From assembly GCA_004380135.1 (NCBI GenBank), contig QXCR01000069.1, forward strand, positions 1-64,000: DNA of 64,000 nucleotides. Reading direction: 5' to 3'. Below are positions 21,345-32,260 of this stretch, one piece after another. This DNA is from Stemphylium vesicarium. Taxonomy: Eukaryota; Ascomycota; Dothideomycetes; Pleosporales; Pleosporaceae. How positions within the stretch are numbered: the first letter of the stretch is position 1; each line of letters begins with the position of its first letter. The notes under the pieces are model-generated. The model was not told the DNA's origin and searched no databases. It saw only the letters and a list, made by a program, of their open reading frames with translations. The position numbers were made by a program, and so were the translations under genes.

Positions 21345-23318
21345 ATGTCGCGACGCTACCCCACTGCAGAGCTCTATGAAGAGCGTGAGCGCGATTTCTA
21401 TCGCAACGGTAACCGCAGCGAGCGCAACTATGACGAGCTCGATCTCGAGCTGCGCCGTGGCGGTGCTGGCCCTGACCCGCGGCGCAGCGCCCCCGACTTC
21501 TTCCGCGAGGACTACAACCGCCCCACGGCTGGGCCTCTGGTGATGCGAGGCCGCGACGAGGACAGCTTTTCCCGATCCGGTGGCCGCAGCAGTCGCGGTG
21601 GTTTTGACGATGACGTCCGCTCTACTCGAAGCCGCCCCCCGCCCCCGCCGTCTGCTATGCGAGGCGTCGAGCGTGACGATATCAGCCTGCGCCACAGCGA
21701 AGCGCCCCCCATGAGTCGCCGCGGCCGAGCAGACGACGTGGACGAGACCGACATCACCATCCGCCGCCGCGAGCAGTCGAGGGGTCCCCCTGAGCGAGAC
21801 GACATTGTTTTCCGTCGTGGTGACGGCCCCCCTGTCCGCTCCGTCAGCCGACCTGCCCCACGTCAGGTCGACGACGACGATGTGCGCTTCAGAGGCCGCG
21901 GCGGAGCCGACATCGACTTCCACGCTTCCCGCAGCGAAGTCAGCCGCCACGGCAGGGACGTCTCCGCCGAGCGAGGCTCCATCCGCTTCCAGGAGAACGA
22001 CGGCAATTTCGAGTTCCGAGCAAACCGCCGCGAATTCAGTCGTGATGGCAGAGACACCAGCAGGGAACGGAGCTCCTTGACGATTAGAGGCCGCGAGAGG
22101 AGTCTGCCACCCCCAGCGCGCAACCGCGGCGATCTGGTTGCCAGGGAGCGTGAGGAGTTTGTTATCCGCCGTCCGCGCGCCGAGTCTCCGCCCCAGAACA
22201 ACCGCGAAGTCATAAGAGACGAGATCATCATCAGGCGCAAGGAAGAGCGCGCCCCCACCCCGTCGCCCTCTCCATCCCCACCGCCTCCACCGCCAGCGCC
22301 AGCACCAGAGCCAGAGATCCGACCTCCCATCATCCAGGAGATCATTACGCACCACAGGCATATTGACCACGGTAAGTAGTGTGACTAACGAAACCCAGGC
22401 TCAGTACTGACTATCTTGCAGGTGTCGTCAGGGCGCGTACCCCAACTCCACCTCCTCCACCGGCGCCGCCATCCCCACCCCCACCACTAAACGAAACCCT
22501 CGAGATCGAGATCAACCGCAGAGAGTATGTATACAACCCCTCAACTATGCACACTGCCTAACATCCGCCCAGGAGCCACAGCCGTGGACGAGGAAAGAGC
22601 AATTTCGATGAGCTCGATATTGATATCAACTTCAACCGCGACCAGGTACGTCACCGCCAGCGGTCATTTAGTCCCCCAAGGCGTGTGCAAACAGCCCCTG
22701 TGCACGATGCCGAGTTTGAATTGGAGGCCGATTTCTACAACCGCAAAGCCCTTGAACGCGCATACCCTGGTGAAGCTTGGAACGGAGCAACCAAAGATTG
22801 GTCCATCATCGACGTGCCGCCCGGCACCAGCCGTGTGCGCATGGACAGCATTGGTGGAGCAGCCCAAGAGGTCACCTGGCAGCGCTACAACGGCGTCCGA
22901 AGATCCAAGTTCATCAGCGGTGACGACGAACATACCACTGACTATAACAACCAGGGAGCCGTGAAACAACGCAAAAAGGACATGTGGACCGAGATCACCA
23001 AGGACCTGGTTATCAGAGAAGCTATTGATTCCATGGGCTACTCGTGCGAGGAGACGGATGACTTCTTCTACGTGATGGAGTACCTCCGATACGTACGTTG
23101 TGCACTTCGTTGAGCATCTGCATGGTACTAACGCGACACAGGAGGATGTATTGCACCTTGTCGAAATCTCGGACGAGATCCGTCGCAAGCGGAAAAGCCG
23201 AATCCGGGAGATTGAGATTGAGCGCAAGTCCATCCACGGTTCTCGGCCTCAATCCAGCTATGACAGCTTCTACGAACACGATGTGCACTTTGACAGCCGT
23301 CGCAGCCGATACCATTAG
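21345..23318 (+). CDS. DUF8035-type Arg-rich fungal protein
   Basis: The CDS is join(21345..22371,22422..22524,22573..23092,23142..23318), 608 aa. The start at 21345 (MSRRYPTAELYEERERDFYR) is preferred over 21327. Residues 1 to about 390 are low-complexity: Arg/Asp-rich, with about a dozen short repeats of the form acidic-(I/V/L/F)-x-(I/F/L/V)-R, such as DDISLR, DDIVFRR, DDVRFR and DEIIIRR. A polyproline stretch follows near 305-355. The C-terminal part (about 410-608) is the conserved globular domain, recognisable from GEAWNGATKDWSIIDVPPGT and EVTWQRYNGVRRSKFI; I recall this as the fungal DUF8035 signature. Introns are 48-50 bp. The frame reads through a potential donor at 22646. No membrane or secretion signal is seen; a nuclear or cytosolic location is likely. 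Function is unknown; the charge pattern would suit RNA binding or phase-separating scaffolds, which is speculation. Confidence 0.82.
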
Positions 23319-24532
23319 ACTCTCGACATGAGCGAGGATGTTTGCACGATTTTCATTCGACGCCTGACCGGCGGGTTGAAGACTCGAGAGCCCATCAGAC
23401 AAGTCTCATGCCATTATTGGGGCTACAACAATCCAGTCTGCTTGTTTCGGCGAGCAGACTGCTCAGTTCGACCAACGCGTTGCTGCCATGTCTCTGGATC
23501 ACCAGCGTGCGATCCCCATGTTCCAGCACGCTTGTCGGCAAAAGTCTCGATCTGACGCGGAACGACTCACAAGATTTCTACAGTCTGCAACGAGGATATG
23601 GCCTGTATGGACTAATGACTATGACGATTATGACCAGCATACCCGGAGCGAAGAAGAAAGAGGTGGTTTGTGTCTATTTTCTTTGTGATGACGCAGTTTC
23701 CGATTTCGGTGAAGTGGTAGGCAATAGGGCTTATTGGGATCGATCGATCGGGGTACATAACAACTTCTCTTTCTGTTTTCGATGAAATTCATGAATTATT
23801 GGCGTTAAATCTCCTGTTATTGTTTCCCTTTGGTGCCACGTGACGCTATCAATAGATGGTGTTGGTCGTAGAGGTTGTGTGTGGGGACAGCTGTTTGGTG
23901 GTGGGCTTGCTTTTGGCGGCATGCACAGCGTTCTCAGCTCTTGCACGAAAAGCAAAGCAGCGCACATGCGATCGCACACGATCGGGCCACAGGTTCATCA
24001 CCATCGCGTAGGTGTTGGTTTTTTTTTTCTTCTTTTCTTCGTCTAACTAAGCTCCAGACATCAGCCCTCTCTCACAATATTGCCAGAATGTGCAACCAGA
24101 GACTTATCTTCTCGCGGCGCATTACGTGATGACTGACCTCACATGATGTTCCTGTACTTTGTACTATTCGCATCCCGCCGTCGCCCCCAACACCCCCATG
24201 GGTCATAAACCCAGTCTGTGCTAAAAATAACACCTATTCCAATGCCTTTGCTTTCCTTTCCCTTTTCCGTCCACAGCAGAACTGTAGCAGCACGACTACG
24301 GGAAAGAGAGAAAAAGGTTATCTTTGGGCTGAGAGCCACTGCAGCCGCAGCCGTATTACCCCGCTTGGCACGTACCCACCCTCTCTCTCTGTTTCTGTGT
24401 GTCTGTGTCTGTATCTGTCACGCACACACTCCCTTGTCGCTCGTCCACTCGTTCGTTGATTTGTTGCTTGACCGCAGCCAGCCAGGCGTTTTCCACAACC
24501 GACAACCGCACAAGCACCTGAAACGCCTGGCA

Positions 24533-24568
<36 letters not shown>

Positions 24569-25394
24569 CCCCCTCCCCCCTCGGAAGACGGGAAGACGGG
24601 AAAGCTACAGGCACAAGCACATGTTTAAGCGCCCAGGAAAACCGCCACTCACACTCACACGCCCAAACATGCAAGCATACACACTTACATGCCCGCTGTG
24701 GCTGCAAACGCCGTGGTTGCACGGTCTTTTTTTTGCCTTGCCTTGGTACCTAACGCGATGCTGCTGCACGCGCTTTGCTAACTGCCTGGTTGGTTTGGTT
24801 GACTGGTTGCAGCAGCCGTCTAGTTCATGCGCAGAATCTAAATCGGGCGTCTTTTTTTTTGCCCTTCCCTTTTCGCGTTTGCTTGCAGCGCGAGGCGTTG
24901 AGACGTCGTGGTTGGACGGGTTGGCGGCGCGCGTTTCAGATTGGGGTAGGGTTGTGCGCCGTAGGGTAAGTAGGTAGGTTTGTGTGGGTGGGTTTGCAGA
25001 CTGGCGCTGGATGGGCTGGCTGGCTGGCTGCTGTGTGAGGTGTGAGATTAGGCGTAGGGTGGGGTTGCAATGTATAAGGTTATTTGATGCGCCGCGTCGC
25101 CTGGTGTTTTGCGAGGTGACGTTCTGAGGCGAATGCTGGTTTTTTTTTGTTACTGTTGTTGATCTTTTGATTGATTGATTGAACACTGCGATTCGATACC
25201 ATACGACGAGATACCGTTTTGCGACTACTACTCCTACTCCATTGGACCTCACCATCGTTTACTGTTTTCTACTTGTCACCCCGATCATATTTTCTGGCAG
25301 GATTCCAACTGGGGGTATATCGTACGCAAAAGCCAGGATTCCGTTGGCACCATAAAGCGACTTTCTAGCACATGTGCTCTGGACCACGGGCGCT
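23319..25394. other. 2-kb intergenic region with CA microsatellite
   Basis: No supported gene is seen. It contains an (AC)n tract at 24534-24564 and several short poly-T runs. The last few hundred bases are presumably the promoter and leader of the DOMON-b561 gene. Confidence 0.5.
24534..24564. repeat. (AC)n microsatellite
   Basis: About 15 AC dinucleotides in the intergenic region. Confidence 0.95.
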
Positions 25395-27112
25395 ATGATG
25401 TGCTTCCGACAAACAGTCTGCATGGCTGTTGCAATGCTAGGATGTAAGTTGCTCCCTCACCACCATGGTAGCATATCTACAATATCGTTCGAGAATAACG
25501 GATTATCCGCTACCTGCTACTAAGAAAAAAAAACCCACATACTAACACATCCACGCCAGTCTTGACCTGCCTCGTAACAGCACAAAACACCACCTCCAAC
25601 ACCAACACCACCGCATCCTCGACCTTCTACCTCTCGCGCACAGAAACCCAATTCTCAGTCAACATCGCCAACGACTCCAATGATGTATTCATCTACTTCA
25701 GCAGCCCCGCGTATTCCTGGGTCGGCGTGGGCTTTGGCGAGAAAATGGCTGGAAGTCTAATGATAATCATGTACCCCAACAGCAAAGGCGATAGTATGTC
25801 CATCCATCCCCATCCCCATCCCCTCTCTCTCCCGAGATGCACCTTGCTAACCCACATCACCTAGACGTAACAGTATCCCCCCGCCTCGGTTCCCATGCTT
25901 CAGAACCCACATTCGCCCCCTCGATCAACCTGTCCCTCCTCCCAGGCACCAGCATCACCTCCTCAAAGCTCATCCTGCGCGCCCGCTGCTCAAACTGCCG
26001 CGCGTATATGGACGCAGAGGCGTCAGCCCAACGCATGATTTACGCCTTTGGCCACGGCCAGAACCTCATGGACGACTCGCCCGCTGCGAACCTCGAGCGG
26101 CACGTCCGCTACGGCGCCTTTAGTATGGATATGCGGACTGCGACGGGGGCGGGTGGCGTGCCGCCGGAGAGCAAGGCGGCGAATGGCGTTGGTGTGCTGG
26201 GGGAGATGGTAAGGGATCATGATCGGGCGAATATGGCGCATGTGGTTGTGGGGTGTGTGGCGCTGTTTGTGCTGTGGCCGGTGAATATGCTCGCTGTGGC
26301 GTTTTTCAAGAACGTCAGGATCCACGGCGGGGTTAGTGTGCTTGTTTTTGTGTGCTTGGGGGTGAGTTTTGGGCTTGGGGGTGTGGTTAGTGGGGAGTTT
26401 AATCGGGTATGTTTTCGTCACTCTTTTTCTCTCTCTTCGTCTGTTGATCAAGACGGCAAAAAGTCCAGTTATACTGATTTGATGCTTGTAGTCGAAATCT
26501 TTCAACACACCTCACCAAATCATGGCCTTTATCGCTATCCTCCCTTTACTCTTAACCGCCATTTTACCCCCTCTCACTACACGCTTCACCACCACCACCG
26601 CTAGCAAACTCCGCGCTCTCCACACACCCCTCGTCTCGGCATCTTTCGTCCTGCTCGTCCTAACCGGCGGTCTGGGTCTCCATCTCTCTTCGCAATCCCG
26701 GCCGATAATTCTCGTCTACACCGCAATCTCCCTCGCCGTGTTTATCTTCCTCCTGATAATGCAATCCTGCATTCGCAAACGGGGGTCTGCGTATGCCCGC
26801 GCCACAGGCCGCCATCACCAGCAAGCTTCATCGAGGGAATACGGTGAATCGGATAGGATGGTCATGCTGGCTAAGATGGGGGATAGTCGTAGTGCGAGCG
26901 AGGCTAGCTTGACGAGGCCGCCACCGCCGTATGCGTGCTATCAGGCGGGTGATGGGGGTGGAAGCGCGGAGTTCGGCGCTGATGGCCAGTTGCTGCCTAC
27001 GCTGCAGCAGAGTCCGGCGAGGAGTAGGCAGTATGGTGGTGGCACGATGCCCGGGCCGCAGTATTTGCTTAATATGCATCCGGGGGTGCCGGTGCAGGTT
27101 AGTCGGATGTGA
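25395..27112 (+). CDS. Secretory-pathway DOMON–cytochrome b561 membrane protein
   Basis: A predicted transmembrane electron-transfer protein. The CDS is join(25395..25443,25560..25793,25865..26406,26492..27112), 481 aa. A 49-nt first exon supplies the signal peptide (MAVAMLGFLTCLVTAQ); the start is 25395 or the in-frame ATG at 25422. The first intron has a consensus TACTAAC branch site. Residues about 30-200 form a DOMON/CDH-cytochrome-like beta domain (SWVGVGFGEKM, then strands around VTVSPRLGSH). Five hydrophobic helices follow, with His residues spaced as in the cytochrome b561 core: MAHVVVG, RIHGG, NTPHQIM and RALHTP. The C-terminal ~110 residues are polar and Pro/Gly-rich, probably cytosolic. 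Family members move electrons across a membrane between ascorbate-like or haem donors and ferric iron or other acceptors; the acceptor here is unknown. Confidence 0.88.
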
Positions 27113-27445
27113 GGATGCACTGGCGGATGAGGGGAGGTATGCATGAGAAGTTCATGATTGTATGATTAGCATTGTTGTTCAGCGGCTGTTGGATTTTATG
27201 TTTTGAGATTCTTTGTTGAGGCGTTACGGGTGCGAGAGATACCATGTAGCGTTGTCGCGCATTTATCAGCGTTTGTCACGTATGTTCAATGTTTCGACAT
27301 TTTTCCTCGCGTATGTATCTGGGGCTGGTTTTGTGCCATTCATATTGCCATGCCATTGCCGATCGAACAGGGTGTGCCCGCAGCTGTCGTCTCGTCTCTT
27401 TATCCAAGGCTAGTGGATTTATAGCTCACGGACAGTACCCTCCGG
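27113..27445. other. Short convergent intergenic region
   Basis: It separates the stops of the convergent DOMON-b561 and HET genes. Only 3' UTR-type sequence is seen; no terminator motif stands out. Confidence 0.5.
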
Positions 27446-28759
27446 CTATGGATTCCGCCCAATATGCGTCTGTCTCGTCTTCGCAATCGCTTCTCTACTA
27501 TTTTGCGCCCACCTAGGAACCTTTTTACGAAGATAGATGGTCTTTGGACTAACATCGGGGCTGACAGAGACGGCCCCTAGCTGGGTAAGGGTTTCGTCGG
27601 TGATACCGATGGGTGCCACGGGTATCATGCCAGCATTCTCGACGCGCGCAAAATGGGGCCTAGATGATGATAGTTGCTCGAGCAGTATGCCAGGCCGACA
27701 TGTTCTGTACGGAGGACCGATTTTGTATTGACAGTTGAGTATTGCTAAGTACGTCTGCCCTTTGTCACGCTCCTCGAACTCCGGCTTGTCATAGGGGAAC
27801 ATGCGAAGTTGGATCTGTACGCCCAGATTCGTGAGGGCGTATGATTCACCTGTGATTCCTGGATCGTCGAACCTGGACTTGATCATTCCGGTCGAGTTCG
27901 CAAATTGCCTAGGGTGCTCTGCGAAAATAGATGCCAGATAGGGCCCATGCTTGACGATATCAAGTGAGTCATCACGGGCGTTCCAGGTAAAAAGACTGTG
28001 GTCCGCACTGTCTTTCATGATCTCCTCTTGAAGTCGAACGAAAGCCTTGTTTCCCTCGCCATACATTAGCGGCATATTGACGTCAAAGATGCCCATCAAA
28101 GAATAGGCCAAGTCCTCTGCCCTTGTTGTCTGGCGTCGAGCCATCCAGCTCATTCTCTCCGCGATACTGACATCCTGTAACTCGCTGCCTCGGAGTATAT
28201 CTACACTGATGCCGGTGACTTGCTGCAGAGTGGCGCATAGCGACATCTTGTCGCCCATACATCTCCATCCTTTTCCATAGAATCTGAGATGCGTTGGTGC
28301 TATGAGTTCTTGCAGCGTCCAGCCGCGAGTGAACCACCGTGCCTTTTCTAGCTCGTGGATGCTGACCTGTTCGTCTGACAAGACATCATCGACTCCAGCT
28401 TCTGAATGCACTTTGACATCATCGAGGTATGCGTAACAGACTTCTGCCTTGTTGTACCAACGAAACATGCTGTTGATGGCTTCGCTCAGCTCGGCAGAAG
28501 AGGTCTTGTCAATGCAACAGGTATCGACCCAGGCGTAGTCAAGACCATCTTCCAGAGCTTGTTGGCATGCTTTAACAATCTTCCAGCAACTTTGACTTTC
28601 TGTCAAAGCACCATGAATGACGGCCTGGCGCATATTCCCAAAGTCTTGGAAGCTGACTTCGGAGGCCCCCCAGGTGTGGGACAGAATCGCATACGGTGGC
28701 GATTGAGACTCATCGTTGAAGGTACGGAGTTCGAGTGAATCAGCGTGGATTAGTCGCAT
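27446..28759 (-). CDS. HET-domain (heterokaryon incompatibility) protein
   Basis: A 437-aa intronless protein. Residues about 22-160 are a classic HET domain: YAILSHTWG at the start of the domain, a central segment with ALEDGLDYAWVDTCCIDK, MFRWYNKAEVCYAYLDDV, and the closing WFTRGWTLQELIAP. The following GIFDVNMPLMYGEGNKAFVRLQEEI is the usual downstream extension of HET-E/HET-D-like proteins. No NACHT, WD40 or ankyrin part follows, so this is a short single-domain type. HET domains trigger programmed cell death in vegetative incompatibility; Pleosporales genomes hold large families whose individual roles are mostly unproven. A HeLo-like/ankyrin gene lies 20 kb upstream, but a functional link is not shown. 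Confidence 0.92.
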   Translation of the reverse strand: MRLIHADSLELRTFNDESQSPPYAILSHTWGASEVSFQDFGNMRQAVIHGALTESQSCWKIVKACQQALEDGLDYAWVDTCCIDKTSSAELSEAINSMFRWYNKAEVCYAYLDDVKVHSEAGVDDVLSDEQVSIHELEKARWFTRGWTLQELIAPTHLRFYGKGWRCMGDKMSLCATLQQVTGISVDILRGSELQDVSIAERMSWMARRQTTRAEDLAYSLMGIFDVNMPLMYGEGNKAFVRLQEEIMKDSADHSLFTWNARDDSLDIVKHGPYLASIFAEHPRQFANSTGMIKSRFDDPGITGESYALTNLGVQIQLRMFPYDKPEFEERDKGQTYLAILNCQYKIGPPYRTCRPGILLEQLSSSRPHFARVENAGMIPVAPIGITDETLTQLGAVSVSPDVSPKTIYLRKKVPRWAQNSREAIAKTRQTHIGRNP

Positions 28760-29397
28760 CTTCCCTACGGCGTAGTGCTTGTGTCGTGCTGGAATGATTA
28801 TGAGATGATGCAGTTTTGTGATAGGCGTTGATGGGGAGGCTGAAGCTGATGCTACCTAGCCAGGGCTGATGCGTGACGTCTTGTGGTCATGCAGGCGATT
28901 ACACCCATGGCTGCGCAGCATTGGAATAAAATCATCGGTTCTTCTGCTTTTGCCTTGAATCTGCCTGATCAAGGCTTCCATCTGCGACGATAGCGCCTAC
29001 GTATCGATGGTCGAGGATGCCGGCCGGATGTGACATTAGCCGCGCAGCTTCTGAGCCTGAGGAGTTCTGGCAAACCTCCGGGAGTGCCGGAGACGTCGTG
29101 TACACCAACTGCGCCAGATGATGCAGAAGCAACTTGAATATTCCTAACACGTCGTGATACTTTTCATGATTCCATGTGTCGGCCGCTGGCTGGTTCACTG
29201 GGTGTTTCACAAGATGCGACACATTGATAGGCAAAGTTCAGGGTCCATTGCCTTGCACGTGATGATGACGCGGCTGTGGTGGTAAGGTTGCGCAAGCTGA
29301 GGCGCTGCCTTCCTTTGTTTCCGGACTCCCTTTTGCTTCGTTTCTACATCATCTTTCATCGTCCAACCACTTGATTTGTCCCTAAACGCTACCTACA
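28760..29397. other. Divergent promoter region, HET and DUF7728 genes
   Basis: About 640 bp with no supported gene. A 100-codon minus-strand ORF (28932-29234) has no domain and is probably chance. Confidence 0.5.
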
Positions 29398-30553
29398 ATG
29401 TCTCCTAGCAAGCTGGGTGTCTTTGCGAACCTGGCGCTGGCCGCCAGCGCCGTGCTCATCCCTTCGACGCTGACTGCGGAGGATCTCGGCGATGACCACG
29501 CACTGGAAACCCTTGCAATCAACCCCTCGCAGCGATCGGTTGCTCTAGAATGCCCGGAATGCGCTTTCGCAACGCTCGAGGGCGAGTCGCTCAAGTGGAA
29601 AACTGATGCAGGAAACACATTCGTATGTGCACAAATATAGACTTGGCAGCCTTGATACTAACCTCAACCAGCGCCTGGATTTCGATGTCGGATCTGAGCA
29701 AGATACTCTGAACCTCGACAACACGCAAATCTACCCGCCTTCATTCGGCTCTCCCTTCCAACCTTACCACGTCACACAGGTCGACCCTTCTTCCGATGAT
29801 GGCCTTCGTCTGCGTGTTACCAGTTTCGAGTTCCAGTACAACGGCGCCGAGACCATCTCAGAGGAGGGCACGGAACTACTGCCCATGACGTTCAAGATTA
29901 CCTCGGTCGAGGGCACGCCTGTGAACCCCCCCTCCCTTCAGATCAACGTACTGAAGGACTCCGAGGGCCGTCTCATGATTGCGTCCTTTAACGAGGCTGA
30001 GGGCAGCAAGAATACCCCGTCCGAGAAGGAATGCAACGAATGGCCACTGTACTGCAAGTGGAAGACCATCATGGCCGACCGCATGGAACAGATCAAGCAC
30101 ATGGGTAGGCCTAGACCCGGATGCCACAAGCGACCGCACAACCCCATGGAGCACGACACCAACGTTGGCAAGCCTCCGCACCGCTTCCGCCCCGGCAAGC
30201 CTCACCCCCACCACGGTACTCACCATATGGGCCACCAACACCACCGTCACCATCACTTCTCCATGTTTGTTCGTCGCGTTTTCTCAACCCTCTTCGTCCC
30301 CATTCTCATCGGAATCTTCGTTGGTACTCTGACCTACCTCGTTGGTATGGCTCTTGGATGCCTCATCGCTATCACCGTTGCCAAGTTCCGTGGCCAGCGC
30401 TACCAGCCAATTGCTCTCGACGAGGAGGACATTGAGGCGATTGAGGAGGCTGAAGAGCACGGTGAGAAGGAGGAATACGCCGAGCTCCCAGCATACGACG
30501 CCCCTCCGGTTTACGAGGAGGCTACCGACAAGCCTACTGAGGAGACCAAGTAA
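29398..30553 (+). CDS. DUF7728-type secretory membrane protein with His-rich segment
   Basis: The CDS is join(29398..29622,29672..30553), 368 aa. The N-terminus has a signal peptide (about residues 1-27). The luminal region begins with a Cys pair (LECPECAFATLEG) followed by a beta-rich domain, which I recall as the fungal DUF7728 family. A His-rich stretch of about 20 residues (HPHHGTHHMGHQHHRHHHF) lies just before a single transmembrane helix (FVPILIGIFVGTLTYLVGMALG region). The tail is acidic and cytosolic, with PAYDAPPVYEEA near the end, resembling PPxY/PxY adaptor motifs used by Rsp5-type ubiquitin ligases. Type I topology in ER, Golgi or vacuolar membranes is expected. Function is unknown; metal binding by the His cluster is inference. 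Confidence 0.86.
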
Positions 30554-31394
30554 AGTGGGAGGAAGTGTGGAGATGGACATTGAAGAATGCATAAGACGTG
30601 TTGAAATTGTGTGATAGACTGCAAAAGCCACAGCCCTTTCGTTCCTTGGTTTAGCGATTGTTTGAGTAGCTAGTATTTGACATGAATTCCATTGTATACT
30701 TGAGCATGTATCATAGAGTCCAAATCTTTTGCTTCTTCCCTGACGCGTGACCATGGTCGTGTTTGTAGCGGTGAACGCGTCGCAAAGTCAAGTCGCAGGA
30801 CATCTGTCTAAGCAAACCCGCGTGCTTGAGGCTGAAAGAAGTGCAGATGATAGAGAAAGTAGGAATAAACACGCCGTGTATCGTCTCATATGGATGCACG
30901 TCATGCTGCTTTGTATGCGCCACTCGTCCAAATCGCCAAAGTTGATGTCGGTGTTCTGGACGCGTCGGAATGCAAAGTTCCCGCACGGACCAGGGCTCTA
31001 CTCTCTTAGCTACGTCTGCCCCAGCCGCGCGCCCGCCCGGCCAGGGCTCAATTGGAAGTGCTGCTTTCCAGGCTTTTGATTTTGGTCGCAAATTGTGAAG
31101 GGGCCAACGCTCGCTCGCTCGCCTTTTTTGCTTTCAATGTTCCTATCTGCCCCGCCCCGACCCGGTTTAGCGCGCAGCACTGGTTGTGTGTGATCTTGAG
31201 GCAGCCGCCGCGCCCGCCCCTCGTCTATATAACCAGCCCGCCCACGCCCGACCTGGCTTTGTCTTTCTTCTCTTTTCGCAACCCCCCCAGCTTTTGAACC
31301 ATCCATCTTCAATTCCACCCGCTAAAGACGTGCATCCCGCGTCTGCACCCCAACTCTCACCAACCAACCAACACCTTACTAATACACCAACAAC
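30554..31394. other. Upstream region of histone H4
   Basis: An 840-bp stretch. The proximal part is GC-rich with a TATA box at 31226-31232. No additional gene is supported. Confidence 0.5.
31226..31232 (+). promoter_or_regulatory. TATA box of histone H4 gene
   Basis: TATATAA in a GC-rich context, about 165 bp before the H4 start codon. A CT-rich/CAAC-rich leader between it and the ATG fits a transcription start 40-100 bp downstream. Confidence 0.6.
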
Positions 31395-32009
31395 ATGACT
31401 GGACGTAAGTACATGTGCTGTTCTCGCATTGTCGCCGCGCTTGCATTGCCGTTGTTGGTCGGTGCCACCACCGCCGCTGCTGCAGTTGGTGGTGAGGCGC
31501 GCTTGGTGTTGAGGCTCAACGCGTCGCCCCACTAATACACCGCGCATCTCGACCGACCGGCCAACCACCAAAGCATGCTGCTTGCGCATCACGACGACGA
31601 TGCATCACTCCTCTTCTTACATGCTTCGCACAGTATGCTGACATGTCTCTCCAGGCGGCAAAGGCGGCAAGGGCCTCGGCAAGGGCGGTGCCAAGCGTCA
31701 CCGCAAGATTCTTCGTGACAACATCCAGGGTATCACCAAGCCCGCCATCCGCCGTCTCGCGCGCCGTGGTGGTGTCAAGCGTATTTCAGCCAGTAAGCAT
31801 CATCCCCATCGTCGCCTTGCCGGCCAAGCGCTAACATGGCCACAGTGATCTACGAAGAGACCCGTGGTGTCCTCAAGACCTTCCTCGAGAGCGTTATCCG
31901 TGACGCTGTTACCTACACCGAGCACGCCAAGCGCAAGACTGTCACCTCCCTAGACGTCGTTTATGCCCTCAAGCGCCAGGGCCGTACCCTCTACGGTTTC
32001 GGTGGTTAA
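31395..32009 (+). CDS. H4: Histone H4
   Basis: A core nucleosome histone. The CDS is join(31395..31404,31655..31792,31846..32009), 103 codons including Met, the normal length for H4. The N-terminal tail reads [20 protein letters not shown], with Thr at the position that is Ser in most eukaryotes. The fold regions (DNIQGITKPAIRRLARRGG, TRGVLKTFLESVIRDAVTYT) and the YGFGG C-terminus are canonical. The first exon holds only ten coding bases, and a 250-bp intron splits codon 4; the second intron is 53 bp. No divergently paired H3 gene is seen within this window, the usual fungal arrangement, so this is probably a solitary H4 copy. Confidence 0.98.
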
Positions 32010-32260
32010 ACTTCTCGTCTTCTCGTCACACGTCACCGGCGCCCGACATGGACAGCTTCTTCGGGCTTCTTTTTGCTGGTCACATTGTTTATGGATATGA
32101 TCTGGTCACGGCTATCGGTCTTCACGGCGTTTATGTTCATGGGTGGTCTGGGGAAATGATCAATATATGAAGCTTCGATCTTCATCTGACTAGTTCAAAG
32201 TCAATGCAACACACTTCAATGCACACCATCATATCGTCAGCTTGTGATATCCTCCGCTTC

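Noticed and set aside
21228..22370. 380-codon minus-strand ORF opposite the DUF8035 gene
   Set aside because: A long antisense ORF caused by biased Arg/Asp codons; the plus strand has a conserved domain and clean introns.
24605..25255. 216-codon minus-strand ORF near the CA microsatellite
   Set aside because: Low-complexity Gln/Pro/Thr-rich translation without domain; its position overlaps the likely promoter of the DOMON-b561 gene.
28932..29234. 100-codon minus-strand ORF before the DUF7728 gene
   Set aside because: No recognisable features; lies in a divergent promoter region.
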